Below, piece after piece: positions 16,701 to 24,478 of a DNA stretch of 64,000 nt. The stretch is from SHLQ01 sp964562985. Its GTDB lineage: Bacteria; Actinomycetota; Acidimicrobiia; Acidimicrobiales; SHLQ01. Positions within the stretch are counted from its first letter, which is position 1, and each line of letters begins with the position of its first letter. The notes beneath the pieces were generated by a model. It searched no databases. It saw nothing but the letters and a program-made list of their open reading frames with translations, and was not told the DNA's origin. The stretch lies in the NCBI GenBank assembly GCA_964562985.1, contig CAZLWE010000002.1, positions 1-64,000 of the forward strand, in the 5' to 3' direction. The translations under genes were made by a program, and so were the position numbers.

Positions 16701-19663
16701 GGACTCTGACGACCCCGAATGATGTCGAGGTCGTGGCGAACTCGGGTAACCCGGGCTTCGTCAGCTTCGAAAACGAGCGTGACACCGCCGACCTCACGGT
16801 CACCAAGACCGTCATCGGCGCACCTACCGGCCTCGACCTGGTCACCACGGTCTTCACCGTCGACGTGAGCTGTTCGGGCGACTTCGATGCCTCACCACTC
16901 GAGTTCCTCGACCAGGAGATTCGCCACGGCGAGACGCTCACCTTCCCGAACCTTCCGACCGGCTCGCTCTGCACGGTCATCGAAGACCCAGACCCCCGCT
17001 TCGCGGTGACGACCACTCCAGCTGACGCAGTTGGCGCGGGGGTCGTGATCGATGCCGACGGCGAGGATGTCGCCATCGTGAACGCCACCGGCGAGATCAT
17101 GATCGTGAAGAACACGCAGGTGGCCTCGGGACTTCCAGTCGACGTGACCGAGTCGTTCGACTTCATCGTCAACTGCGGCACCACCTATACCGGCACCCAC
17201 TCGGTCACGACCGACACCCTCACCAGTGCCACCACCGCGACCGGATTCCTCCGCTACGACGACCTGCCTGCGCTACCTGATGGAACAGCATGCACCGTCA
17301 CCGAACAAACTCCGCCCGCCGGGTGGACTCTGGTCTCGGCGAACGACGTGCCTTTGATCGTGGACTCCACTGGCGTCGTCACTGCCTCCTTCACGAATGA
17401 GCGTGAGACCGGAGCGCTGACCGTCACCAAGACCCTTGACGGCGTGCCTGCAGGAACCGACCTCAACGGCGAACTCTTCGATATCGCGATCACCTGCGCC
17501 GGAGGGTTCTCAACGGCCTCTCACGTCGTGAACGGACAGATTTCGGCCGACACCGCATTCACACTCGAACAAATACCAACCGGCGCTAGCTGCTCCATCA
17601 CTGAAACCGCAGACCCGCGCTTCGCCACGAGCATCGACCCGGCAGCCACGATCACCACCACCGGCCAATCCATCGAAGTCACGAACACGACGAGCACGCT
17701 ATCGATCGCAAAGGTGACCGATGGTCCGAGTACCCACGCGATCGATCTCGACGCCACGTTCATCTTCGACGTCACCTGCACAGCTCCCGATGGTGCGGAG
17801 CTGTTCGACGGAGCTCAAACCATCACTACTGACGCACAAGCTGGCTCTTGGGTAACTCCGGCCACGCCGTTGCTACCACCGGGCAGCGAATGCAGCATCG
17901 TTGAACAACCGCTGGCCGGTTGGACCCCAACAACCCCATCCGCTGTGACGGTCGAAACGGACTCGGCAAGCATCGTCGAGGCGGCCTTCGTCAACCGTCG
18001 AGACACCGGCGAATTGACGGTTGCCAAGGTTCTCGAAGGAGTACCTGCCGGAGTCGACCTCAACGCCGAGACCTTTGACGTCGAGGTGACCTGTTCGGGA
18101 GAGTTCACCACCCCGGACATCCTCGTTAGCGGGCAGATCTCGGTCGACAGTGCCTTGATCATCGCTGACCTGCCCACGGGCACCGAGTGTGCCGTGCTCG
18201 AAGCTCCCGACGCCCGATTTATCACCACGATCGATCCGGCGGCGACACTGACGAGCGCTGGCGAAACGGTCAACGTCACAAATACGACCAGCACATTGTC
18301 GATCACGAAGGTCACCGAGGGCCCGACCACGCACCCGTTAGCGCTAGACGCCGAGTTCCTTTTCGATGTCACCTGCACCGCAGCCGATGGCACTGCACTG
18401 TTCTCAGGCACCCAAGCCATCACCACCACTGACCAGACGGGTTCCTGGGCAACGCCCGAAACGCCGCTCGTCGCGCCAGGTACCGAGTGCACCGTTGTCG
18501 AACAGGCACCCCCGACGGGATGGACGAACACCAGCGGCGACACCCAAATCGTTTCGACCGACTCCGCGGAGATCGTTGACGCGGCGTTCACCAACGTACG
18601 AAATACCGCAACGCTCACGATCAACAAGACCGTGACTGGTGCCCCGGAGGGAGTGAACTTCGACGACACGCTCTTCGATGTCACTGTCACGTGCACGGGC
18701 GACTTCACAGAAACCGAACACCGTGTCACCGGCCAGGTATCGGTGAATGCACCCTTCGAGGTTCCCGACCTGCCAACGAACGCCGAATGCATCATCGTCG
18801 AAGCCGACGACGCTCGCTTCCAAACCACCTACTTCCCCGAGAGCGCCACGACCGACGCCGCCGAGACGGTTGTCGGAGACGACGGCGCGATCGTCGCGAT
18901 TACCAACAGTACGGGGGCGATCATCGTCGCTAAGCAGACCATCGTGTCGGCGCTGCACCCGATCGACCCGGTTGCCGAGTTCACGTTCACCATCGACTGC
19001 GGAGCCGTCTACAACGCTGACCACACCCTGACCACCGATCTTGTCGGAACGGGAGGAGCGAGCGGCCTGATCTTGTACAGCGACCTGCCGTTGATCCCCG
19101 AAGGCACCTCATGCGCCGTGACCGAGCACGACGAAAACCCGGAGTGGGTCTTGGTTACCGACCGCACGGTCGACTTGGTCGCAACGAGTGCTAGCCCGGT
19201 AACAGCGAGCTTCACCAATCAGCGCACCGAGACATCACTTACCATCACCAAACAGGTTGAAGCCCCGGACTCCGTGGACTTCAGCGAAGAGGTCTTCGAG
19301 GTCATGCTGACCTGTTCGGGCGGATTCACCGAAGACAGCTACGAGATCGTGGGTGAATTTTCGGTGCTCTCGCCGTTGACCATCGATGAGCTGCCCCTTG
19401 GCGCCGAATGCTCCGCCGTCGAAACTCCAGATGACCGATTCGCCGTCGACAATCTCACCGGAGCAGTGGTGCTCGGTGACTGGCCAGCAACCATCGACAT
19501 CCTCAACGAACTCCTCGAATCCGAGACCATCACGGCGTCGCCACCAGCACTCGCCTTCACGGGCGCCACCATCGGAACCCTCGTGTGGATCGCGACGATC
19601 ATGCTGGCTGGCGGAATGTTCGTGCTGTTCGGCAGCCGTCGCCGAGAAGAACCCGAGCTCTAG
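10742..19663 (+). CDS. Giant cell-surface protein with DUF5979-like repeats and LAFTG sorting signal
   Basis: One uninterrupted frame of 2973 residues starts at GTG 10742. Residues 1-34 are a signal peptide. Residues about 40-273 form a propeller-like region (YDPTTDWVYGVGR, NPLDGFIYQVV). About 275-433 is a DUF11-like beta domain. From about 434 to 2923 there are some 23 repeats of about 105 residues, interrupted near 550-660 by a segment that may be a carbohydrate-binding-like fold. The C-terminus has LAFTG near 2937, a membrane segment and GSRRREEPEL, a sortase substrate signal. Each repeat has a first-strand Lys (LTVTK), a central CTVTE and a terminal Asn, as in Cna_B-type isopeptide domains. 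It is probably a stalk or adhesin; its ligand is unknown. Confidence 0.85.
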   Translation: MSRTIWKLSARAIALLLVASTLAVVPYSESLAAQDQHPRWECDGTPILMRGGVFHFILPDPAVPGNLIIEAIPGTSGIFNSTAYDPTTDWVYGVGRVGGVRTVRAYDANGDTVFDTPIQAPYPQDANQFAGTVLGDGRYIVHSVGAGNGTGWFNGERWNMWSIDPLTGAATHIGSTPVNLADFSYNPLDGFIYQVVNRQLYKFNPNDGSITSTPMPAAFPNGSFGASWFDAAGNLFLFRNNPGDIFRVDPNDVAAWAEVGEPGSNGGTDAGSCVSSIDIKKDVIDGAGNAVIPGDRVYSPGDTVAYEITLINNGLPTQDRIVDLCDVLPGDGRTFTGNWTSTDPNTIVTSGGAAGDTDVCFQAEMPSSLWTDPDTPGAAPTVLTVDVLLADDIVPGEYENQATLDFDQDGTVDVLSDDPGDGSDPRDPTTIEVLGAFTVTKTVEGHPVSNDTDSFPVTLTCTTADGSTHSVAAGSISDAATGAPWPGAATNSFTFANGDDVRIDDLPPGTTCTVTEANNTAYTATVAVAGSGGGTGASGAISTGSLSPALVNDNCQDGEASGFVPFNLQVRNTTSAATDWEVIWRNRPYSTIPNLSTGPFTHTVIPAAGGLFDHVFTGTGTLNPFGNITIVGSPPVPTGADSGCGDVENYSGISSPAGDAASGDGVESSTADITADEALENENVAFTNTTSTIRIRKSSSSGGDLPLSDDGTFTFDITCANGLSETVTITTTGGGTTISYPATPLIGSGVDCTISENVPPGWTLTTANDVEVTTDSATPQNASFQNERALADLTVTKTILGLPDGADPTDSKFGLTVTCTGGFDPDPYTVLGAFAVGTPFVVEDLPVGAECTVTEDPAAGFNTRYEPGQVVTIASDGSEVDVTNSTGSLIIEKDAVAPTSHPIDPVIDVDFTLECTFPDGSSTSQNFTVAIDSLTATGANGGVSHTDIGVLPPGTVCEATETAAPAGWTLTSPDTVTLNVTADNPEPTATFENTRDTGSLTVTKAVDGVPAGLNFDDELFAVDVSCSGGFTVDPYIITGLSVSVNSPLVIDDLPTGADCTVTETPDPRFDATVGSGSATITTDGETVALSNTTSSFDITKTTAASPLVATSDGTFNFFVTCNNDGVEVVNTVVSATTTGGTGNIAAADLPLVPAGSTCSVIEIVPAGWTLTNRAGGTETGDAGIEFVTSAEGTSLSFENTLDTAALNITKDVTGVAATPALEAEAFTVTVECTGNFPGGVFTTTLSIVEGAPINVPGIPVGSACTVTEADDSRFLTTYSPDQSVFIATEGTTVAIENETSVFSISKETFVDDPTVVEIDGTFEFTVECTNDGAIVFTDTVTITTIDSLGEWDASPFLAPGTECSVTESLLEGWTLQESTTQTTTTDGSTAEQIVFTNVRDVADLTITKTLLGPGSEGFVNRNFTANATCVGDFATSPVVVEDIVFSSTTPGVIPDLPTGAVCTVTEEFESQFQTLYAPDIGDGSAAQVTIESGGTEAGISNVTGALAVHKSTIGPTEHGEDLLADFEYNFVCQVPGAPNGGTITFTETLFTEILEVDDLSGGQGVGVLTYTDLPPLANGTVCTVTEVVPAGWTLTTPNSLTITATDTPEPPSIDFINERNAGALTITKSLVGVPEGVDLGDEPFTVDVTCTGGFTNNPLILADQNVTANTPLVIDNLPTGAECSVTEDVDPRFSSAVSAPVTIDDDGEEIVATNTTSTLTIAKTTTGTTAHPVDLDATFTFAVNCGAAFTGAATLTTTGQTGAWDTTTTPLLPPGTECTVAEENIPTGWSLTTPNDVVVTTGSEAIVEAAFVNDRQVANLNILKTIIGEPQDLSDEPFTVNISCINGFNVEPYLIGPLTITENAPIAIDDLPVGAECTVSEEADVRFLPSFSPDDQVGVIAEDGATVDIDNRTAALEITKEVSSEPGQPVDLTGSFDFFVDCTNGTTANVTIDIVDGVAETLEFPDLPLVPDGTACTVSETGIPAGWTLTTPNDVEVVANSGNPGFVSFENERDTADLTVTKTVIGAPTGLDLVTTVFTVDVSCSGDFDASPLEFLDQEIRHGETLTFPNLPTGSLCTVIEDPDPRFAVTTTPADAVGAGVVIDADGEDVAIVNATGEIMIVKNTQVASGLPVDVTESFDFIVNCGTTYTGTHSVTTDTLTSATTATGFLRYDDLPALPDGTACTVTEQTPPAGWTLVSANDVPLIVDSTGVVTASFTNERETGALTVTKTLDGVPAGTDLNGELFDIAITCAGGFSTASHVVNGQISADTAFTLEQIPTGASCSITETADPRFATSIDPAATITTTGQSIEVTNTTSTLSIAKVTDGPSTHAIDLDATFIFDVTCTAPDGAELFDGAQTITTDAQAGSWVTPATPLLPPGSECSIVEQPLAGWTPTTPSAVTVETDSASIVEAAFVNRRDTGELTVAKVLEGVPAGVDLNAETFDVEVTCSGEFTTPDILVSGQISVDSALIIADLPTGTECAVLEAPDARFITTIDPAATLTSAGETVNVTNTTSTLSITKVTEGPTTHPLALDAEFLFDVTCTAADGTALFSGTQAITTTDQTGSWATPETPLVAPGTECTVVEQAPPTGWTNTSGDTQIVSTDSAEIVDAAFTNVRNTATLTINKTVTGAPEGVNFDDTLFDVTVTCTGDFTETEHRVTGQVSVNAPFEVPDLPTNAECIIVEADDARFQTTYFPESATTDAAETVVGDDGAIVAITNSTGAIIVAKQTIVSALHPIDPVAEFTFTIDCGAVYNADHTLTTDLVGTGGASGLILYSDLPLIPEGTSCAVTEHDENPEWVLVTDRTVDLVATSASPVTASFTNQRTETSLTITKQVEAPDSVDFSEEVFEVMLTCSGGFTEDSYEIVGEFSVLSPLTIDELPLGAECSAVETPDDRFAVDNLTGAVVLGDWPATIDILNELLESETITASPPALAFTGATIGTLVWIATIMLAGGMFVLFGSRRREEPEL
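12044..19512 (+). repeat. About 23 alternating A/B protein repeats inside the giant gene
   Basis: Two repeat types mostly alternate. Type A opens like ADLTVTKT..G.P, has a paired C.GGF and DLPTGAECTVTE, and ends .D.RF. Type B opens like STLTIAKTT, has PPGTECTV and P.GWTLTTPNDV, and ends FVNER. Each unit is about 105 codons, so the higher-order unit is about 210. DNA identity between units looks moderate, suggesting old duplication with continued selection rather than recent expansion. Units near 17.4-18.6 kb are the most alike. Confidence 0.85.
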
Positions 19664-20931
19664 CTAGCGGCTGCAACGACGAGCGACGCGAGATCTGGAG
19701 CGTCACCGGGAAGCCCAAAGAACTCCATGACATAGAGCGAGTCGTCTACTTGGGTCGCTGCGAGACTCGCCTGCACGTCGAAGATCTGCCCGCTCAATAG
19801 CTGTTCGATCTCCACATCGATAACGACGACCTCATGACCTTCTGCCTCAACCACCTCGGTCGCCGCAGTCTGCGGATCGAAGGCATCGTTCATCGACAGC
19901 TCTACAGGAAGACACGACGCGCCACGCTCGACAAGCTCAGCGAAGGCATCCTCGGCTTCTGCGGCGCTGGCGTATCGCTCGAAGGATTGCTCGATCTGGC
20001 TTGAACCCGCACCTTGGGTAAGTAGCACCCACGACAAGCCGTCTGCTCCAGCGACCGTCTGGGAATCCAGGCACGGCCGCAGACCGCTCGGCCCGTCGAA
20101 TCGCAGCGGGGTGATGAGCAGAAAATCCTCGGGGAGGTCGTCAGCCTCAAGGGCGGCGTCGCGGTACTCCTCCGCGAGTTCGTCGAAGTCGACGGCCTCC
20201 GACAGCTCCGGAGTGGGCCGGTCGAAGAACGCCGAAAGCACCTGTGCTTCGAGCGCGTCAGCCGAAGATGTTGGAGCGAGGACCGCGATCGTGAGCGCTG
20301 TCCGACCCTGGACGACCGTGGTGATTCGCTGCGCGATGTCCTCCGCGCGAAATCCCGCCGAAACGGAGAAGCCATACACGCGGGACTCGGCGACGAATTC
20401 GCTTGGTACCTCGGCGGCAACTGCGATAGGGGCCCCCACCCCGTCACCGAAGTCGTATCGGACCCTCGGCAACGAAAGTTCTTCCAAGCGGCCGACGTTT
20501 ATTTGATCGCATTCCGCAGCGGACTCGCCATTCAGTGCCTCGACCGCAATCTGGGCTTGGTCGCCAGATTCATAGACCCTCGCCTCGGCGGTGATTATCT
20601 CGACAATCGCATCCGACCCCGCTGCAAACCGAGCGAGCGAACGGGCTTGCAGCGCCGAGGGTTCGGGAATACCACAGATATCGGGCACCGGTTGGGGAAC
20701 GGTCAATCCCGGTGTCCACTCGCCATTGACGTCGCCGAGGCGCCCGACCCACGCTCCAGCCTCAAACGCGAGCCCACCTGGCCCGAAGCCAGCTTCGCGG
20801 AACTCGAGGGCGCTTTGTCTAAAGTCGGCACCGCGGTCTATTTGCTCAACGGCGCAACCGGTCAACACCACAGCTGCACCCACGAGCCAGTTGATCCAGC
20901 GGGGGCCTCGATGTCGGCCCGAGAATCTCAT
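19660..20931 (-). CDS. Lipoprotein with duplicated sensor-like domain
   Basis: This 423-residue protein has a signal peptide ending in the lipobox LTGC (cysteine near residue 26), so it should be membrane-anchored outside the cell. The two halves look related: each has an Ala/Glu-rich helix and a hydrophobic strand, with conserved Cys pairs, reminiscent of PknH-type extracellular sensor domains. A segment around DELAEEYRDAALEADDLPEDF is similar to the broken lipoprotein at 31430-32080, so they are paralogues. Its stop overlaps the convergent giant gene by 4 bp. The ligand is unknown. Confidence 0.7.
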   Translation of the reverse strand: MRFSGRHRGPRWINWLVGAAVVLTGCAVEQIDRGADFRQSALEFREAGFGPGGLAFEAGAWVGRLGDVNGEWTPGLTVPQPVPDICGIPEPSALQARSLARFAAGSDAIVEIITAEARVYESGDQAQIAVEALNGESAAECDQINVGRLEELSLPRVRYDFGDGVGAPIAVAAEVPSEFVAESRVYGFSVSAGFRAEDIAQRITTVVQGRTALTIAVLAPTSSADALEAQVLSAFFDRPTPELSEAVDFDELAEEYRDAALEADDLPEDFLLITPLRFDGPSGLRPCLDSQTVAGADGLSWVLLTQGAGSSQIEQSFERYASAAEAEDAFAELVERGASCLPVELSMNDAFDPQTAATEVVEAEGHEVVVIDVEIEQLLSGQIFDVQASLAATQVDDSLYVMEFFGLPGDAPDLASLVVAAAS

Positions 20932-20963
20932 GCTTCGAAGCTACTGCCAACCGCTGCCCTTTC

Positions 20964-21485
20964 ATGACCACGCTTATGAGGCATGATCAGGTGATGCAGG
21001 ATTCAGGCGCCCGGCCAGGCGAACACACGACCCCGGTGTTGGTTTTCACCGATGACGGTGGCGAGCGCATGGTGACCCGCAAGGGAGATGCGGGCGAGTT
21101 CGGGGTGTTCGTGCATTGCGTCCCGGGTGCCGCGATCTTCTCGCTGCCTCCGGGGATTGACCGACAACTCACGGGAGAAGAGCTCAGCTTGGCGATCAAG
21201 CATTTGCGAATGTTCGCACGAAGCCGCGGCGACTGGATCACGCCGATTGTCAGTTTCGATGGACGGCCCCTCGAGCTCGGCCCAATAGTAGAGCTCAACT
21301 CGGTGGAACCTATGGCTGGGCACCGCTTCGATTGGGGCGGTCGATCGTGTGCGCTCGTCGTTACCAAAACCGTCGACCCGCTTTTGGAGGTAACCACCGG
21401 CCAGGTGTACACCTACGATCACGATTGGGTAGACCCCAAACCCGGCGTGATGGACAGACTGTTCGGCCGGTTCTTCAACGACTAG
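20964..21485 (+). CDS. Hypothetical cytosolic protein (173 aa)
   Basis: I do not recognise a family. The protein has no signal peptide or membrane segment, and a mixed alpha/beta composition (TPVLVFTDDGGERMVTRKGD, GVFVHCVPGAAIFSLPPGI, YDHDWVDPKPGVMDRLFGRF). An internal ATG start at residue 5 or 11 is possible. It is divergent from the lipoprotein by 32 bp and overlaps the convergent uridine phosphorylase gene by 4 bp. Confidence 0.6.
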   Translation: MTTLMRHDQVMQDSGARPGEHTTPVLVFTDDGGERMVTRKGDAGEFGVFVHCVPGAAIFSLPPGIDRQLTGEELSLAIKHLRMFARSRGDWITPIVSFDGRPLELGPIVELNSVEPMAGHRFDWGGRSCALVVTKTVDPLLEVTTGQVYTYDHDWVDPKPGVMDRLFGRFFND

Positions 21486-22252
21486 GCAGATTCCTTCGCG
21501 ATCAACATCCGTACCGCCTCCACCCCCACGGTCACCGCCGTTGCCGCAGCCTTGCTTGCAACATCTGGATCGGGAATCTCCTCGTCGGAGCGGCTGACGA
21601 TGACGCCGAGGACGCACCCTGCTCGAAGACCCGAGCTTGCGCACATGGTCAACAACGTTGCGGCTTCCATCTCGAAATTGAGCACCCCCATCGACTGCCA
21701 CTCCTCGGCCGAACCTCGAAACTTTCGTACCACTCGCCCAGAGAAGGTGTCGTAGCGTTCCTGTCCCGGGTAGAACGTGTCGGTCGATGCCGATACACCG
21801 ACATGGACCGATGATCCGCTCGCCTCGGCGGCCGCAACAAGGGCGTTGGTGCACACGAAGTTGGCGACCGCCGGGAACTCCGTTGGCGCAAAGTGCGTGC
21901 TCGCTCCGTCGAGACGGACGGCGCCGGTAGTGACGATGAGATCTCCAACGTGGACAGTGGGCTGGATACTTCCCGTCGTGCCGATCCGCACGAATGTGCG
22001 AACTCCCAGTTGGGCCAGCTCCTCAACAGCGATCGACGTTGACGGTCCTCCGATGCCCGTCGACGTCACGATCACCGGAACGCCACTGACGTAACCGAGC
22101 CACGACGTGAATTCGCGATGTGCAGCGAGGAACCGCGGCTCATCGAGCAGGCTGGCTATTTTCTCCACTCGCTCTGGATCGCCCGGCACGATGGCGAGGG
22201 TCGCTCCCTCCAACATTGGGGCATCGAGTCGAAGGTGGAACGTGATTGCCAT
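21482..22252 (-). CDS. udp: Uridine phosphorylase
   Basis: The 256-residue enzyme of the NP-I nucleoside phosphorylase family converts uridine and phosphate to uracil and ribose-1-phosphate. Seen motifs are IVPGDPERVEKIA (N-terminal phosphate loop), GTTGSIQPTVHVGDLIV near residues 91-107, and MGVLNFEMEAATLLTM, which holds the ribose-binding Glu. Length is typical of Udp. It is the last gene of a minus-strand run with a BmpA-type nucleoside ABC importer, 14 bp after the MBL-fold gene, which strongly supports a nucleoside-salvage role. Confidence 0.9.
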   Translation of the reverse strand: MAITFHLRLDAPMLEGATLAIVPGDPERVEKIASLLDEPRFLAAHREFTSWLGYVSGVPVIVTSTGIGGPSTSIAVEELAQLGVRTFVRIGTTGSIQPTVHVGDLIVTTGAVRLDGASTHFAPTEFPAVANFVCTNALVAAAEASGSSVHVGVSASTDTFYPGQERYDTFSGRVVRKFRGSAEEWQSMGVLNFEMEAATLLTMCASSGLRAGCVLGVIVSRSDEEIPDPDVASKAAATAVTVGVEAVRMLIAKESA

Positions 22253-22266
22253 AGGCCAAAGATAGG

Positions 22267-23124
22267 TCAGTTGGCCGCCAGAGTCGTTGTGTAGAGGTCG
22301 TCGGCGACCACCACTTCACCCTCATAGCCGCCGGCTCGAACTTCGTCGACAAAGAGTTGGCGTTCTGCGTCGGTGTGTGGAGCCGGGATCAAATGGGTCA
22401 GGACGAGCTTAGGCACGCCGAGCGCCGCGGCTTGCGCACCGATGAGTGCGGTGTCGGCGTGGTAGTCAGTGACGTAACGACGTTGCTCGGGCAGGGTGTC
22501 GAAGTGCGAGAAGCGCATCGCCTCGTAGACCAGGATGTCGACGCCTTCGGCCAGTGCAGCTACTTCATTGCACACCCGTGTATCGCCGGAGATCGCAATC
22601 GACCCATCCGGCGTGTCGACTCGGTACCCCACGGCGTTCGGGCATGGTTCATGGCGAACCTGACCTGCGCTCACCACGACATCGCCGTGACGCCATACCC
22701 CGGTTGGTTTGTCTGGGATATCGAAGGCGATCGAGCGGAGGTTCGGTCGGTTCGTTCGACGCGCGTGTGCGGCACGAACCTCGATATCGCGCTCCCAGCC
22801 GTCGAGGAGTGTGTCGACGTACTTCGACGCGTCCCCGCGCGGGGCAATGACCGGAAGCTCTGGGTTCGCATCGGCACGGTCCATGACCCAGTGCGTGAGC
22901 ACCACGTCCGCCAGCCCGACCAGGTGGTCGCTGTGGTGGTGGGTTACAAACACAGCCGTGAGGTCGGGCACCCACACCCCCGCTCCAGCGAGTCGCTGCA
23001 CCGTGGAGCGACCAGCATCGAATTGCAGCGTTACGTCGTCGTAGCGCACGAGCGCTCCCGGCCCAGCTCGATGAGGGTCCGGAATAGGTGACCCCGACCC
23101 CGTAATCGTTAATGAGGTAGCCAC
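22267..23124 (-). CDS. MBL-fold metal-dependent hydrolase, RNase Z-like
   Basis: This is a metallo-beta-lactamase-fold enzyme of about 285 residues. It has VFVTHHHSDHLVGLADVV (zinc motif HxHxDH), a distal ISGDTRV with the bridging Asp, and VLTHLIP with the last His. The layout resembles RNase Z/ElaC-type phosphodiesterases, but it could equally act on small cyclic or nucleotide phosphoesters. I start it at GTG 23124 because the strand-forming VATSLTITGSGSP begins there; the frame is open 16 codons further. It lies between the transporter and udp, so its substrate may be an imported nucleotide derivative. Confidence 0.75.
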   Translation of the reverse strand: MATSLTITGSGSPIPDPHRAGPGALVRYDDVTLQFDAGRSTVQRLAGAGVWVPDLTAVFVTHHHSDHLVGLADVVLTHWVMDRADANPELPVIAPRGDASKYVDTLLDGWERDIEVRAAHARRTNRPNLRSIAFDIPDKPTGVWRHGDVVVSAGQVRHEPCPNAVGYRVDTPDGSIAISGDTRVCNEVAALAEGVDILVYEAMRFSHFDTLPEQRRYVTDYHADTALIGAQAAALGVPKLVLTHLIPAPHTDAERQLFVDEVRAGGYEGEVVVADDLYTTTLAAN

Positions 23125-23200
23125 TAGACGAGAACTCGGGGGTCTGAACCCAGACGTCCTCCCACAGGACAAGGACGCTCTGACCCCATGAGTTGCGTAC

Positions 23201-24478
23201 TCATTCTTTGACGTAGGGCTGGCCGTCGGCTGCAGGAACTCGGGACTTTCCGACTAGGCCGGCGACGACGATGATGGTGGCGATGTAGGGGGCCATGAGC
23301 AGGAACTCCGATGGGATCGGTGTTTGGAGGATGGCGAGCTTGCCCTGCAGCGAGTCGGCGAAGCCAAACACGAGGGCAGCGCCGAGGGCGCCGACAGGCA
23401 TGTAGCGACCGAAGATCATTGCGGCCAACCCGATGAAGCCCAGGCCGACGGTGATGTTCTCGTCGAAACGTCCAGCAGAACCGAGCGTAAAGAAGGCCCC
23501 GCCGAACCCGGCGATGGCTCCACCGAGCATGACATTGCGGTAGCGGATCTTGAAGACATCGATACCGACGGTGTCGGCAGCCCGTGGCTTCTCCCCTACG
23601 GACCGGGCGCGGAGGCCCCACCGGGTCCGGAAGAACGCCCATTGGAAGAAGATCGCAAGCACGATCGCCCCGTACACAAAGATGTTGTTGTTGAACAGGA
23701 CCGGCCCGATGATCGGGATGTCGCCGAGGATCGGGATATCGATCGGGAGGAACCGTTCGCTTGAGTTCAGGTCGGGGTTTGCGGACAAGAGCCGAGACGC
23801 CAAGAACGAGGTGAGTCCGAGGGCGAAGATATTGATGAACACGCCGATGATGATCTGATCAACGAGGTATTTGATCGCGAGCACCGCAAGCACCCAGCCG
23901 AGCACGACGCCCGAAATGACCGCCGCGAGTAGGCCGATCCATTGGTTCGTGACCGACCCAACGATCACCGCGACAAATGCACCGGTGAGGAGCTGGCCTT
24001 CGATAGCGATGTTGATAACGGCGACGCGTTCGCACAGGATGCCTGCCATACCCCCGAGCGCGATGGGTGCCGCTTGGGTGAGAGTGGCCTGCAACATACC
24101 GACCAGGCTGAAGCTTCCGCCGGCTGCGGCCCAGGTCAAGAACGCGAACACAAAAACCATCAGGGCGCCACCGAGCACGAGGTTGGCCTTGTCGCCGAAG
24201 CCTCGAGTGAGTTGCACCGCCCCCAAGAACCCGAAGAGCACCGCGACGGCGATGGTCAACGCCCGTGCCGGCACCTCAAGGGGCGACACTTCGATGGCGT
24301 CGGTTGGTCGGGACAGTCCGAACGACGCGACGTCTCCACCCGCGATGGAGAACGTGAAGGCGAACAACACCAGCGCCGCCAGTCCGATGTACACGAGGCC
24401 GAGCACCCGCGCCCGGCGGATCTCTTCGGGTGTTTGCAGCTTGGCTGGTTTGGAGGTGGAGATTGGGATAGCCGTCAT
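23201..24478 (-). CDS. Nucleoside ABC transporter permease (second subunit)
   Basis: This 425-residue integral membrane protein of the branched-chain/sugar-type permease family (BPD_transp_2) has about 10 hydrophobic segments and the characteristic GGMAGILCERVAVINIAIEGQLL near the middle. In BmpA-type systems two such unlike permeases pair to import purine and pyrimidine nucleosides. The start is ATG 24478, whose ATGA overlaps the upstream permease stop. The GGxxGxxxERxGxxNIxxEG-type loop contacts the ATPase. MBL and Udp genes follow on the same strand. Confidence 0.88.
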   Translation of the reverse strand: MTAIPISTSKPAKLQTPEEIRRARVLGLVYIGLAALVLFAFTFSIAGGDVASFGLSRPTDAIEVSPLEVPARALTIAVAVLFGFLGAVQLTRGFGDKANLVLGGALMVFVFAFLTWAAAGGSFSLVGMLQATLTQAAPIALGGMAGILCERVAVINIAIEGQLLTGAFVAVIVGSVTNQWIGLLAAVISGVVLGWVLAVLAIKYLVDQIIIGVFINIFALGLTSFLASRLLSANPDLNSSERFLPIDIPILGDIPIIGPVLFNNNIFVYGAIVLAIFFQWAFFRTRWGLRARSVGEKPRAADTVGIDVFKIRYRNVMLGGAIAGFGGAFFTLGSAGRFDENITVGLGFIGLAAMIFGRYMPVGALGAALVFGFADSLQGKLAILQTPIPSEFLLMAPYIATIIVVAGLVGKSRVPAADGQPYVKE

